Part shown: piece by piece, positions 1 through 12,098 of the stretch
Layout of the letters: every line of letters starts with the position of its first letter
Numbering within the stretch: the stretch's first letter is position 1
Assembly (NCBI GenBank): GCA_025617745.1
Contig: CM046862.1
Coordinates: forward strand, 53,509,097 to 53,573,096
Source of the DNA: Heliocidaris erythrogramma
Taxonomy: Eukaryota; Echinodermata; Echinoidea; Camarodonta; Echinometridae
DNA: 64,000 nt
Reading direction: 5' to 3'
Position numbers and translations under genes: made by a program
The notes under the pieces: generated by a model
Database searches by the model: none
What the model saw: only the letters and a program-made list of their open reading frames with translations
What the model was told of the DNA's origin: nothing

Positions 1-131
1 TACTTTCTAATAGACATAATATGGAAAATAAGGCAGTTTATTACATGATTTGTGATTTTTTTATGTTACAATAGTCGAAGAGGATGGTAAAATGACAGGC
101 AAAAAGAAGCAAAAAAAAAAAAAAAAAAAAT

Positions 132-192
132 CGGCCCCGGGGATCGAACCAGGTACCTTGACCATGGTAGTCATGTGCTTTACCGATAGACC
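132..192 (-). repeat. tRNA-like Pol III head, copy 1
   Basis: On the minus strand this reads like the 3' two thirds of a tRNA: a D-arm-like part (GGTCTATCGGTAAAGCAC), an anticodon-arm-like hairpin, and a T-arm with the B-box GGTTCGATCCC. A run of about 20 T follows directly on the minus strand and could end Pol III transcription. The 5' part is degenerate, so this is a SINE-type head rather than a working tRNA gene. Confidence 0.6.
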
Positions 193-1453
193 AGAATATT
201 TCCCATAGAGATAACACGTAAACGAAAACGGGATTCTCAAATCACATTTTGTACTGAAAAATTGGGCATGATCCCGACATCTGATCAAAAATTGGAGGGC
301 TTACTAATGAAAGCTTATAGTCTCAGCTACAACATATTAAAATCTGGAAGAAAATAGACCAAAAATAACTGAGATACTGCTCAGAGAACGATGTCATGTA
401 GATTCATGATTCGAAAAAAAATCATCTTCCATAGACATAACACGCAAATAGGGAAAATTATGACATGGCATCTTGCATTGAAAATTTCACTGTGATGACG
501 TCATCAAAATGAAAAATGGTGGTAACTGTTCTGGTAGAGAATTGTCTCAGCTATAACATATCAAAATCTGGAAGAAAATCGATCCCCTATTACTGAAATA
601 TTAGCAAATGAATACAAAAATGATGACGTCATTTTTTCAAAATCATTTTTTTGAGTTCATATGCAAATATGATGACGTTAGAACATGAGATCGGCAAAAA
701 TTCTACATGATTTCAAATCTACAACTCACAGGCTTTCAGAATATGTAAAGAAATTGGGTGGTTTCCGTATATTCTGAGGAGCTATGGCGAATTCTAGATG
801 GGCATGTTTTTACCACTTTTTACATTAGAATGCCCATTGACGTGCGCACGAATTTGAAAGTTTGACGCGCGCGTACGACATTATGGAAGGTCGAGATTGA
901 CTGTAAATAGTTGGAAATTGTCAAGAATAGTGTCAGGAAGACAAAATATGCGAAAAAATGGCGTTTTTACGTTCTCTACGCGCTGTGTGCGCGCATAACG
1001 CGCGCACGGACGCGCACGGACAGAAAAAATTAAAATGCTTAAAATGTCCTGAACAATACTCTAATTTGATTAAAAAGTGATTTGAGCATTTTTAAATTTT
1101 GACGCGCGCGTACGTGCGCGTCATGATGTCCGCGCAAATTTTGATGACATTTTATGATGACCCTTGACCTGAAGTTAATGTATGTCAAATATGGTTCATT
1201 TTTTATGACTCGTTATGAAGATATGATTGATAATGTGATATCACAAAATGGCGCCTGGATGACGTCACGATGACCTGATGACCTTGAAATAGATACCCGA
1301 GCTTGATCTGATATGTCCTCATGACTGTAGAGATTTTGATAAAATTTGACTCAGCCGATATTGAGGAATCATGGTAACAAGAAAGTGGTGGAAAAATAAA
1401 AATAAATAATAAATAAATAAATAAATAATAAAGAAAATTCTGACGAAATTAAG

Positions 1454-1483
1454 AGGTGGTCTGTCGACTACGACAGACCACCT
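1454..1483. repeat. 13-bp-stem hairpin AGGTGGTCTGTCG
   Basis: AGGTGGTCTGTCG and its exact reverse complement are separated by four bases (ACTA). The same hairpin occurs at 9598-9627 and 9681-9710. Shorter GGTGGTCTGTC or GGTGATCTGTC halves follow the other unit ends (near 1530, 4180, 5995, 7790). It marks the end of the macro-repeat unit and could be a terminal hairpin, for example of a Helitron-like element, but I see no proven CTRR terminus. Confidence 0.75.
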
Positions 1484-1761
1484 AATAATAAACTAGACAT
1501 TGAATTCGTCACTGAAGACGAATTAGGTGATCTGTCTTGATCTTGATATTTTTGACGAAGACGAATGACAAAATGATAATGTGAAAGATGACGTTGATAT
1601 CACGAGGACATTAATTATAATGAATCTAATCAAGATTTTTATGATTTCAGCCCTTTCCTAGCATTTTCAATTCGTAGGCTCTAGCTACTACATTATTAGT
1701 GAAATAGCGCCCCTTTGTTTCAATGGGACATAAAGTGTGTGAACATGAATTTTGGATGATT

Positions 1762-2475
1762 CGTGGATATCATGACAATGATGATAATGATGTTGATGAT
1801 AATCATCATCATCATCATGAATATCATCATGACAGTAATGATAATGATGTTGATGATAATCATGATAATGATTATATCATGACAGTGATGATAATGATGT
1901 GGATGATAATCATCATCATCAAGAATATCATCATGACAGTGATGATGAGAATGATGTTGATGATAATGATCATTATATCATCATGACAGTGATGATGATA
2001 ATGTTGACGATGATCATGATAATCATCATCATCATAAATATCATGACAGTGATAATGATGTTGATAATCATCATCATCATCATGAATATCATCATGACAG
2101 TGATGATGACAATGATGTTGATGATCATTATATCATCATGACAGTGATGATGATAATGTGGACGATAATCATTACCATCATCATCATGAATATTATGACA
2201 GTGATGGTGATACTGTGATGTTGATGATAATCATGATAATCATGATGATGATGGTGATGATAATGTTGATAATCATGGTGATGATGATGATAATGATGAT
2301 GATTGATGGTGATGATGATGTGATGATGATAATCATGATGATGATGATGATGGTGGTGATGATAATCATGATAATATAATCATCATCATCATCATGAATA
2401 TCATCATAGTGATGATGATAATGATGTTGATGATAATCATGATGATGATAATGATAATGGTGATGACCATGACTG
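1762..2475. repeat. GAT/ATC trinucleotide microsatellite block
   Basis: About 700 bases of degenerate GAT, ATC and ATA repeats with a longer sub-period built on 'catcatgacagtgatgatgataatg'. Open frames here would give His/Asp/Met/Ile runs only and are artefacts. The block occurs in full only in the first macro-repeat unit. Short relatives are at 4320-4390, 6150-6260 and 7945-8060, at the same place in the other units. Confidence 0.9.
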
Positions 2476-2869
2476 AAATGACATTGACCTTAGCCATGCC
2501 AAATATGAAAGAAAGATGACATTTCGTGAAGAAGATACGATCAAGATGCGGGAACTTGACCTTATTAGGAGTGATGACTGACAAAAATTTGAAGATAATT
2601 GACTAAGCCAATTTTGAGAAATTGTGATATCAAATAGGACGATTTGATATTGCAGGATACATGGGAGATAAACCCATAGCTCTAATACACGACAGGAAAT
2701 CAAAATTTCCATAGGGTTGTACACAAACTACTGCACATTACGTTCTAATAGACATAACATGGAAAATAACGCAGTTTATTACAGGATTTGTGATTGTTTA
2801 TGTTATAATAGTCGAAGAGGATGGTAAAATAACAAGCAAAAACAAGCAAAAAAAAAAAAAAAAAAAAAT

Positions 2870-2930
2870 CGGCCCCGGGGATCGAACCAGGTACCTTGAC
2901 CATGGTAGTCATGTGCTTTACCGATAGACC
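2870..2930 (-). repeat. tRNA-like Pol III head, copy 2
   Basis: Same segment as at 132-192, essentially identical, with the B-box and the downstream T run intact. Confidence 0.6.
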
Positions 2931-4680
2931 AGAATATTTCCCATAGAGATAGCACGTAAACGAAAACGGGATTCTCAAATCACATTTTGTACTGAAAAAT
3001 TGGGCATGATCCCGACATCTGATCAAAAATTGGAGACACACTTGTAAAAGCTTATAGTCTCAGCTACAACATATTAAAATCTGGAAGAAAATAGACCAAA
3101 AATAACTGAGATACTGCTCAGAGAACGATGTCATGTAGATTCATGATTCGAAAAAAAATCATCTTCCATAGACATAACACGCAAATAGGGAAAATTCTGA
3201 CATGGCATCTTGCATTGAAAATTTCAGTATGATGACGTCATCAAAATGAAAAATGGTGGTAACTGATCTGGTAGAGAATTGTCTCAGCTATAACATATCA
3301 AAATTTGGAAGAAAATCGATCACCTATTACTGAAATATTAGCAAATGAATACAAAAATGATGACGTCATTTTTTCAAAATCATTTTTTTTTGTTCATATG
3401 CAAATATGATGATGTTAGAACATGAGATCGGGGAAAAATTCTGCATGAACTCAAATTTATAACTCCCAGGCTTTCAGAATATGTAAAGGAATTGGGGAGT
3501 TTCCGTGCATTCTGAGGAGCTATGGCGAATTCTAGATAGGCATGTTTTTACCACTTTTTACATTAGAATTCCCATTGACGTGCGCACGAATTTGAAAGTT
3601 TGATGCGCGCGTACGACATTATGGAAGGTCGAGAATGACTGTAAATAGTTGGAAATTGTCAAGAATAGTATCAGGAAGATGAAACATGCGAAAAATGGCG
3701 TTTTTTTACGTTCTCTACGCGCTGTGCGCGCGCATAACGCGCGCGCGGACGCGCACGGACGGAAAATTTTGAAATGCTTAAAATGTCCTGAACCATACTC
3801 TAATTTGATTAAAAAGTGATTTTGAGCATTTTTAAATTTTGACGCGCGCGTACGTGCGCGTCATGATGTGTGCGCGGATTTTGATGACATTTTATGTTGA
3901 CTCTTGACCTGAAGTTCATGTGTGTCAAATATGGTTCATTTTTGATGACTCGTTATGAAGATATGATTGATAATGTGATTTCACAAAATGGCGCCTGGAT
4001 GACGTCATGATGACGTGATGACCTTGAAAATGATTTATGAGCTAGATCTTATATGACCTGATGACTGACGGAAATGTCATGAAAATTGACTGAGAACTTT
4101 TTGAGATTTCGTGGAAACAAGAAAGGGGGAGAAAATAAAAATAAATAATAACTAGAATTTAATTCGTCATGAGGACGAATTAGGTGATCTGTCTTTCAAT
4201 TTGTACGATCATGATTGTAATCAGGATGATCATAATAATGGGGAAATGCTAAACTGAAGATAGGAAGTCAAGAATGCCATGAATGGAGATGCTTCTTGAA
4301 GAGAGGAATGTAGCAAAATGTGTAACGTTCATTGTAAAATGATTATGGTGATGATGATAATGGTGATTATGATGATTATAATGATATGATAATTTAAGAT
4401 AATTGACTAAGCCAATTTTGAGAAATTGTGATATCAAACAGGACTATTTGATATTGCAGCATACTTGGGAGATAAACCCCGTAGCTCTAATTGCAGGACA
4501 GGAAATCACAATTTCCATAGGGTTGTACATAACTACTGCATACTACTTTCTAATAGACATAATACGGAAAATAAGGCAGTTTATTACATGATTTGTGATT
4601 GTTTATGTTACAATAGTCGAAGAGGATGGTAAAATGACAGGCAAAAAGAAGCAAAAAAAAAAAAAAAAAAAAAAAAAAAT

Positions 4681-4741
4681 CGGCCCCGGGGATCGAACCA
4701 GGTACCTTGACCATGGTAGTCATGTGCTTTACCGATAGACC
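4681..4741 (-). repeat. tRNA-like Pol III head, copy 3
   Basis: Same segment as at 132-192, B-box intact. The flanking homopolymer is the longest of the five (about 25 bases). Confidence 0.6.
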
Positions 4742-6482
4742 AGAATATTTCCCATAGAGATAACACGTAAACGAAAAACTGGATTCTCAAATCACATTTT
4801 GTACTGAAAAATTGGGCATGATCCCGACATCTGATCAAAAATTGGAGACAACACTTGTAAAAGCTTATAGCCTCAGCTACAACATATTAAAATCTGGAAT
4901 GAAATAGACCAAAAATAACTGAGATACTGCTCCGAGAACGATGTCATGTAGATTCATGATTCGAAAAAAAATCATCTTCCATAGACATAACACGCAAATA
5001 GGGAAAAATCTGACATGTCGTCTTTAATTGAAGATTTCAGTGTGATGACGTCATCAAAATGAAAAACTGTTTGCATTGATCTTGTAGAGAATTGTCTCAG
5101 CTATAACATATCAAAATTTAGAAGAAAATCGATCACCTATTACTGAAATATTAGCAAATGAATACAAAAATGATGACGTCATTTTTTCAAAATCATTTTT
5201 TTGAGTTTATATGCAAATATGATGACGTTAGAACATGAGATCGGCAAAAATTCTACATGAACTCAAATCTACAACTCCCAGGCTTTCAGAATATGTAAAG
5301 GAATTGGGGAGTTTCCGTGCATTCTGAGGAGCTATGGCGAATTCTAGATAGGCATGTTTTTACCACTTTTTACATTAGAATGCCCATTGACGTGCGCACG
5401 AATTTGAAAGTTTGACGCGCGCGTACGACATTATGGAAGGTCGAGATTGACTGTAAATAGTTGGAAATTGTCAAGAATAGTGTCAGGAAGACAAAATATG
5501 CGAAAAAACGCCGTTTTTACGTTCTCTACGTGCTGTGTGCGCGCATAACGCGCGCACGGACGCGCACGGACAGAAAAATTTAAAATGCTTAAAATGTCCT
5601 GAACAATACTCTAATTTGATTAAAAAGTGATTTTGAGCATTTTTAAATTTTGACGCGCGCGTACGTGCGCGTCATGATGTCCGCGCGGATTTTGATGACA
5701 TTTTATGTTGACCCTTGACCTGACTTTAATGTATGCCAATTATGGTTCATTTTAATGACTCGTTATTAAGATATGATTGATAATGTCATTTTACAAAATG
5801 GCGCCTGGATGACGTCACGATGACCTGATGACCTTGAATTTGATATCCGAGCTTCACCTTATATACCCGGATGATTGACGGTAATGTCATGAAAATTGAC
5901 TGAGAAATTTTTGAGATTTCGTGGAAACAAGAAAGTGTTAGAAAATAAAAATAAATAAATAACTAGACTTGAATTCGTCACGAAGACGAATTAGGTGGTC
6001 TGTCCTTAAATTGGCACGATCATGATTGTAATCAGGATGATCATATTAATGGGGAAATACTAAACAGAAGACAGGATGTCAAGAATGCCATGAATGGAGA
6101 TGCTTCCTGAGGACAGGAATGTAGCAAAATGTGTATCGGTCATTGTAAAATGATTATGGTGATGATAACGGTGATTATGATTATAATGACATAATGATGA
6201 TGGCGATGATATAATAGTAGCGATGATGATCATGATGGTGATGATAATAATGATGATGATACAGGATACTTGGGAGATTAACACCATAGCTCTAATACAG
6301 GACAGGAAATCACAATTTGCCATAGGGGTGTACATAAACTACTGCACACTACTTTCTAACAGACATAATACGGAAAATAAGGCAGTTTATATACATGATT
6401 AGTGATTTTTTATGTTACAATAGTCGAAGAGGATGGTAAAATGACAGGCAAAAAGAAGCAAAAAAAAAAAAAAAAAAAAAAT

Positions 6483-6543
6483 CGGCCCCGGGATCGAACC
6501 AGGTACCTTGACCATGGTAGTCATGTGCTTTTACCGATAGACC
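6483..6543 (-). repeat. tRNA-like Pol III head, copy 4
   Basis: Same segment as at 132-192 with small indels (one G fewer before the B-box complement and one extra T near the D-arm), so this copy has drifted. Confidence 0.55.
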
Positions 6544-8280
6544 AAAAATAATTCCCATAGAGATAACACGTAACGAAAAACGGGATTCTCAAATCCCATT
6601 TTGTACTGAAAAATTGGGGCGTGATCCGACAGCTGATTAAAATTGGAGGGCTTACTAATAAAAGCTTATAGTCTCAGCTACAACATATTAAAATCTGGAA
6701 GGAAATAGACCAACAATAACTGAGATACTGCTCAGAGAACGATGTCATGTAGATTCGTGATTCGAAAAAAAATCATCTTCCATAGACATAACACGCAAAT
6801 AGGGAAAAATCTGACATGTCGTCTTTAATTGAAGATTTCAGTGTGATAACGTCATCAAAATGAAAAATGATGGTAACTGATCTGGTAGAGAATTGTCTCA
6901 GCTATAACATATCAAAATTTGGAAGAAAATCGATCACCTATTACTGAAATATTAGCAAATGAATACAAAAATGATGACGTCATTTTTTCAAAATCATTTT
7001 TTTGAGTTCATATGCAAATATGATGACGTTAGAACATGAGATCGGCAAAAATTCTACATGATTTCAAATCTACAACTCACACGCTTTCAGAATATGTAAA
7101 GAAATTGGGGGGTTTCCGTATATTCTGAGGAGCTATGGCGAATTCTAGATGGGCATGTTTTTACCACTTTTTACATTAGAATGCCCATTGACGTGCGCAC
7201 GAATTTGAAAGTTTGACGCGCGCGTACGACATTATGGAAGGTCGAGATTGACTGTAAATAGTTGGAAATTGTCAAGAATAGTGTCAGGAAGACAAAATAT
7301 GCGAAAAAATGGCGTTTTTACGTTCTCTACGCGCTGTGTGCGCGCATAACGCGCGCACGGACGCGCACGGACAGAAAAAATTAAAATGCTTAAAATGTCC
7401 TGAACAATACTCTAATTTGATTAAAAAGAGATTTTGAGCATTTTTAAATTTTGACGCGCGCGTACGTGCGCGTCATGATGTGCGCGCAAATTTTGATGAC
7501 ATTTTATGTTGTCCCTTGACCTGAAGTTAATGTATGTCAAATATGGTTCATTTTTGATGACTCGTTATGAAGATATGATTGATAATGTGATATCACAAAA
7601 TGGCGCCTGGATGACGTCACGATGACCTGATGACCTTGAAATAGATACCCGAGCTTGATCTGATATGTCCTCATGACTGTAGAGATTTTGATAAAATTTG
7701 ACTCAGCCGATATTGAGGAATCATGGCAACAAGAAAGTGGTGGAAAAATAAAAATAAACTAGACTTGAATTCGTCACGAAGACGAATTAGGTGGTCTGTC
7801 CTTAAATTGGCACGATCATGATTGTAATCAGGATGATCATATTAATGGGGAAATACTAAACAGAAGACAGGATGTCAAGAATGCCATGAATGGAGATGCT
7901 TCCTGAGGACAGGAATGTAGCAAAATGTGTATCGGTCATTGTAAAATGATTATGGTGATGATAACGGTGATTATGATGATTATAATGACATAATGATGAT
8001 GGCGATGATATAATAGTAGCGATGATGATCATGATGGTGATGATAATAATGATGATGATACAGGATACTTGGGAGATTAACACCATAGCTCTAATACAGG
8101 ACAGGAAATCACAATTTGCCATAGGGTTGTACATAAACTACTGCACACTACTTTCTAATAGACATAATACGGAAAATAAGGCAGTTTATTACATGATTTG
8201 TGAATTTTTATGTTACAATAGTCGAGGAGGATGGTAAAATGACAGGCAAAAAGAAGCAAAAAAAAAAAAAAAAAAAAAAT

Positions 8281-8340
8281 CGGCCCCGGGGATCGAACCA
8301 GGTACCTTGACCATGGTAGTCATGTGCTTTACCGATAGAC
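8281..8340 (-). repeat. tRNA-like Pol III head, copy 5
   Basis: Same segment as at 132-192. The region upstream on the minus strand has diverged (8341-8420), but the B-box and T run remain. Confidence 0.55.
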
Positions 8341-9597
8341 TAAAATATTTCCCATAGAGATAACACGTAAACGAAAAACGGGATTCTCGAATCCCATTTG
8401 GTAGTTCAAAATAGGGCATGATCCCGACATCTGATCAAAATTTGGAGACCACCTTAATGAAAGCTTATAGTCTCAGCTACAACATATTAAAATCTGGAAG
8501 GAAATAGACCAAAAATAACTGAGATACAGCTCAGAGAACGATGTCATGTAGATTCATGATTCGAAAAAAAATCATCTTCCATAGACATAACACGCAAATA
8601 GGGACAATTCTGACATGTCGTCTTTAATTGAAAATTTCAGTGTGATGACGTCATCCAAATGAATAATAATGAGCACTCATGTTGTAGAGAATTGTCTCAG
8701 CTATAACATATCAAAATTTGGAAGAAAATCGACAACCTATTACTGAAATATTATCAAAAGAATACAAAAATGATGACATAATTTTTTCAAAATCACTTTT
8801 TTGAGTTCATATGCAAATATGATGACGTTAGAACATGAGATCGGCAAAAATTCTACATGAATTCATATCTACAACTCACAGGCTTTCAGAATATGTAAAG
8901 AAATTGGGGGTTTCCGCCCCTTCTGAGGAGCTATGGCGAATTCTAGATAGGCATGTTTTTACCACTTTTTACATTAGAATGCCCATTGACGTGCGCACGA
9001 ATTTGAAAGTTTGACGCGCGCGTACGACATTATGGAAGGTCGAGATTGACTGTAAATAGTTGGAAATTGTCAAGAATAGTGTCAGGAAGACAAAATATGC
9101 GAAAAAATGGCGTTTTTACGTTCTGTACGCGCTGTGTGCGCGCATAACGCGCGCACGGACGCGCACGGACAGAAAAAATTAAAATGCTTAAAATGTCCTG
9201 AACAATACTCTAATTTGATTAAAAAGTGATTTGGAGCAATTTTAAATTTTGACGCGCGCGTACGTGCGCGTCATGAGGCGCGCACGGATTTTGATGACAT
9301 TTTCTGTTGACCCGTGACCTGAAGTTAATGTATGTCAAATATGGTTTATTTTTGATGACTCGTTATGAAGTTATGATTGATAATGTGATTTCACAAAATG
9401 GCGCCTGGATGACGTCACGATGACATGATGACCTTGAAAAACAAATCCCAGCTTGACCTTATTTGCCCGGATGACTGACGGATATTTCATGAAAATTGAC
9501 TGACAAGTTCTCGAGATTTCATGGAAACAAGAAAGTGGTGGAAAAATAAAAATAAATAATAAATAATAATAATAAAGAAAATTCTGACGAAATTAAG

Positions 9598-9627
9598 AGG
9601 TGGTCTGTCGACTACGACAGACCACCT
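9598..9627. repeat. Unit-end hairpin, second copy
   Basis: Identical to the hairpin at 1454-1483, in the same context (ctgacgaaattaag before, taataataaa after). It ends the fifth macro-repeat unit. Confidence 0.75.
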
Positions 9628-9680
9628 AATAATAAATAAATAAATAAATAAATAATAAAGAAAATTCTGACGAAATTAAG

Positions 9681-9710
9681 AGGTGGTCTGTCGACTACGA
9701 CAGACCACCT
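9681..9710. repeat. Unit-end hairpin, third copy
   Basis: The terminal block (A-rich spacer, gacgaaattaag, hairpin) is duplicated, giving a second hairpin 83 bases after the one at 9598. The foldback element at 9711 is joined directly to it. Confidence 0.75.
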
Positions 9711-10165
9711 AATGAGACGTGAATGAAATATATAGCTGATCACGAACGAATAGAATTTGCTGTTCAGGCGCACAAGGTGTTCTTGTTTTTTTTCCAGTGC
9801 GTGTTTGGTATTTCAACAGTTCTTCTCTCGGCTTTCCTTTCGCTCTTTCTATTTGTTGTTTGACCATTTCTGTGTTGTAGTTTCGTTCCTCAAAACTTAA
9901 GTCCCAACACCCAAATGGTATTAATTTTTACCTATAAAATATAGCCAATGACACCAAGTATTGGACAATGTGCATGAAAAGTTCTCTTTAAATGCACCCT
10001 TGCCTTGTTAGTTTGTGTTTTGTTTTTGATCACAGGTACACTATCCCTATCAGCTCATTTCATGTTAAAACCATTTAAGTCTAACTCTTAGATATGAAAA
10101 TTGTGCGCCTGAACAGCAACTTCTATTCGTTCGTGAGCAACTATATATTTCATTCACGTCTCATT
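9711..10165. mobile_element. Foldback MITE with about 62-bp inverted ends
   Basis: The left end (gagacgtgaatgaaatatat at 9714) is matched by its reverse complement ending at 10162, over about 62 bases with only a few mismatches. The interior (about 330 bases) has no coding sequence. This is the structure of a non-autonomous DNA transposon. It sits exactly at the end of the macro-repeat array. Confidence 0.85.
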
Positions 10166-10194
10166 CTAACTTGATCCCGCTCTTCTCCTTTTCT

Positions 10195-10195
<1 letters not shown>

Positions 10196-10227
<32 letters not shown>

Positions 10228-10242
10228 TCTCTCTCTCTCTTT
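10196..10242. repeat. Poly-C tract followed by CT repeat
   Basis: A run of about 29 C followed by a (CT)n stretch. It is one of about twenty long G/C homopolymers in the window. Confidence 0.9.
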
Positions 10243-11388
10243 CTTCCCGCCACACTCACCTGCCATCCCAAATGCCAAAGGACCGGAACTTATTCACACT
10301 TGACCGAACAAATTTTACACACACATACACTAGTCACCCTCAACGAAACTTCACTTTCGGTAAGCGGTAATTTACATTAAATCTCTGTACAATATTCCTA
10401 AACTATGTTTTTTTTTAATTATTCATTCATTTAAGTTCTTAAAAATAAACTGTAGCCACGAAAGTATATGCTAATATCAATATGCACATGTTATTTTGTT
10501 ATTAAATGAATAACACACATTGACATGTGTGCATATTGAAGTGTATGGCTATATGTTTGTTCAGAACCTGAAGAAGGTCGTGAAGGCCGAAAGCTTGATC
10601 CAATAAAGTTGAAGTTCAGCTACGTCCTTTGTCTCCTGTCTCATCAATCCTCACGCTATACATATATATATATATATATATATATCACTGCTTATACACC
10701 CAATGTAAGCTCAAAATCTTAAGGCTCAATAAATCAATCAGTTATCTTTGTATAAATACATGGGCGGGTTTTCATTGTGTATTCTATGTTTAATTGTGAA
10801 TGAAATTGTAAGAAGATCTGGATAAATGACCAAACCACATTTTGATCATTATGACAACAACAATAATATGTTTTTATACATCACCTTCCGGGTTACAAGT
10901 AAAATTCGAAAATGCTTACATTGTATCATTATGCGCATACTCGATTTAAATTGGTAATCTAAACCTCACGCTCCACTCAGTTGGGGAGATATAGTTCCAC
11001 CCAGTTTGCATTTTTACGGGCATTTATTTGTTAACCTTATCCCATATACCCGACAACTCCAACTTTACTACTACTCATTCATTCAAAGAATACCAATGAC
11101 AATATATAAGTTATTCTGTATCTTTGTGTTCACACTTTTCTTGTATCTTCAATATTCTTCATACGTCTTAACTGTTAACCCGTAGAATGCCAGGTAAATT
11201 TGTATAAAGTTGAGTTTATACACTCTAACCATGCACGAATTATTATTATTATTTTTGTTGGGGGGGATTTGTACACTTTAATTATCCCACTGTAGCTTCA
11301 CGACTGGAATTATGATTATTTCCTTTAAAAAAAAATGTATAAATAGAAGAAAATGCGTTTGATTTGCAATTGATTATAATAAGATTAC
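10243..11388. other. Intronic or 3' flanking sequence, mostly unrecognised
   Basis: AT-rich sequence with a hammerhead-like motif at 10567-10594 and a (TA)n run near 10664-10685. Later exons of the GTPase gene, including any COR domain, would be expected here or further left, but I could not pick one out. Confidence 0.5.
10567..10594 (+). ncRNA. Hammerhead-like retroelement tail motif
   Basis: The sequence reads CCTGAAGAAGG, a short arm and loop, then GGCCGAAAGC. CUGANGA followed by a small G/C-rich hairpin (GGUC with GGCC) and GAAA resembles the conserved core of a hammerhead ribozyme, with one extra A before stem II. Motifs of this type are known from Penelope-like and related elements. 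No cleavage triplet or stems I and III could be fixed by eye. Confidence 0.3.
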
Positions 11389-11573
11389 CATTTCTTCGGT
11401 GGAATCCTCGTGATTACAGAATGTTCCGACAAGGAGAACATTTGGTTCCTTATCCTTGTCCATATCCTTGTCCTTATCCTTTATGTCGGAGGGTGGTACA
11501 GCATGGATGTAGATTGACATTAACCAGAAATGTATCAGATCACGCATTGCTCGATGTGTCCTCGGGACACAGC
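11389..11573 (-). CDS. Roc-like GTPase gene, exon with G4-region strand
   Basis: Read on the minus strand, an AG acceptor (CTACCAG) precedes 185 bases and a GTAATC donor follows. The exon opens with two bases and then 61 codons, ending in phase 0. The peptide includes HFWLMSIYIHAV, a Lys/Asp run (DKDKDMDKDKE) and NVLLVGTFCNHED. In Roc domains the strand after switch II usually reads (V)LLVGTH.D, the G4 guanine-binding motif. Here His and Asp are replaced (GTFCN), so nucleotide specificity may be altered. The previous recognised exon (15454-15552) ends in phase 0 while this one needs phase 1, so either a short exon between them was missed or the earlier donor differs. Confidence 0.7.
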
Positions 11574-11774
11574 CTGGTAGCTAGCAATATTTTGAGATAA
11601 ATTATACCATAATCATGAAGAGGTAAACGTAGATCTATATCAAAGTATTCCTTTTAATAAATTTCAAGAGAATAAATATATACACACACATATATATATA
11701 TATAATTAAATATCATAATTGATAGGATTGAAGTAAATTGAATATATCATAAAGAAAATGTGAGAAAATTACAA

Positions 11775-11846
11775 TGCCCCGACCGGGATTCGAACCCGGG
11801 ACCCTGGATTACATGACCAGTGCTCTACCAACTGAGCTATCCGGGC
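11775..11846 (-). tRNA. tRNA-Lys-like sequence with atypical loop, copy 1
   Basis: A 72-base cloverleaf can be drawn. The acceptor arm begins GCCCGGA and has one G-G mismatch. The D-arm is GCTCAGTTGGTAGAGC, the box A region typical of animal tRNA-Lys. The anticodon arm is CTGGT-CATGTAA-TCCAG and the T-arm is CCGGG-TTCGAAT-CCCGG. The loop puts TGT at the anticodon but A instead of the nearly universal U at position 33, and stem pair 31-39 is T-T. A TTTT Pol III terminator lies ten bases downstream. It could be a tRNA pseudogene, a tRNA-derived SINE head or an unusual tRNA. Confidence 0.6.
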
Positions 11847-12098
11847 TCCCGTCGAAGCACAGTAACAATCTCACATATAGCCCCTCTCTTTCCATCGAGC
11901 GTAGGGGGTACATCCATACCAATTCCATGCGTACGCTATGTAATGGCCTACCAATGAGACAGGTCTTCCCTCTAAAGTCGGGCAAATCCATGCCAACGAA
12001 TTTCTATAGAGGACAATTTGAATTTGTAATTAAATATCATAATTGATAGGATTGAAGTAAATTTAATATATCATAAAGAAAATGTGAGAAAATTACAA

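Larger units (their letters stand above)
1..9710. repeat. Five-copy tandem macro-repeat, about 1.8 kb per unit
   Basis: The stretch beginning with 'ttctaatagacataat' recurs near 1, 2743, 4543, 6347 and 8149, giving periods of about 2740, 1800, 1805 and 1802 bases. Units are close copies over nearly their whole length. The first is longer because of a GAT/ATC microsatellite block. Each unit holds, in order, a poly-A run, a minus-strand tRNA-like segment, two related sub-blocks of about 233 bases (compare 200-350 with 427-584), TGACGTCA palindromes, a CpG-rich block of GCGCGC/GTACG character and an A-rich tail (aataaataaat). No unit has a convincing long open frame. It may be a higher-order satellite or a tandemly amplified non-autonomous transposon; I cannot name the family. 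Confidence 0.9.

Noticed and set aside
1723-2379. Open frames rich in His, Asp, Met and Ile
   Set aside because: They are translations of the GAT/ATC microsatellite in three frames and have no complexity or start context.
10250-10380. Minus-strand exon before a GTGAGT donor at 10260
   Set aside because: Stops interrupt the reading frames and no acceptor or motif supports it.
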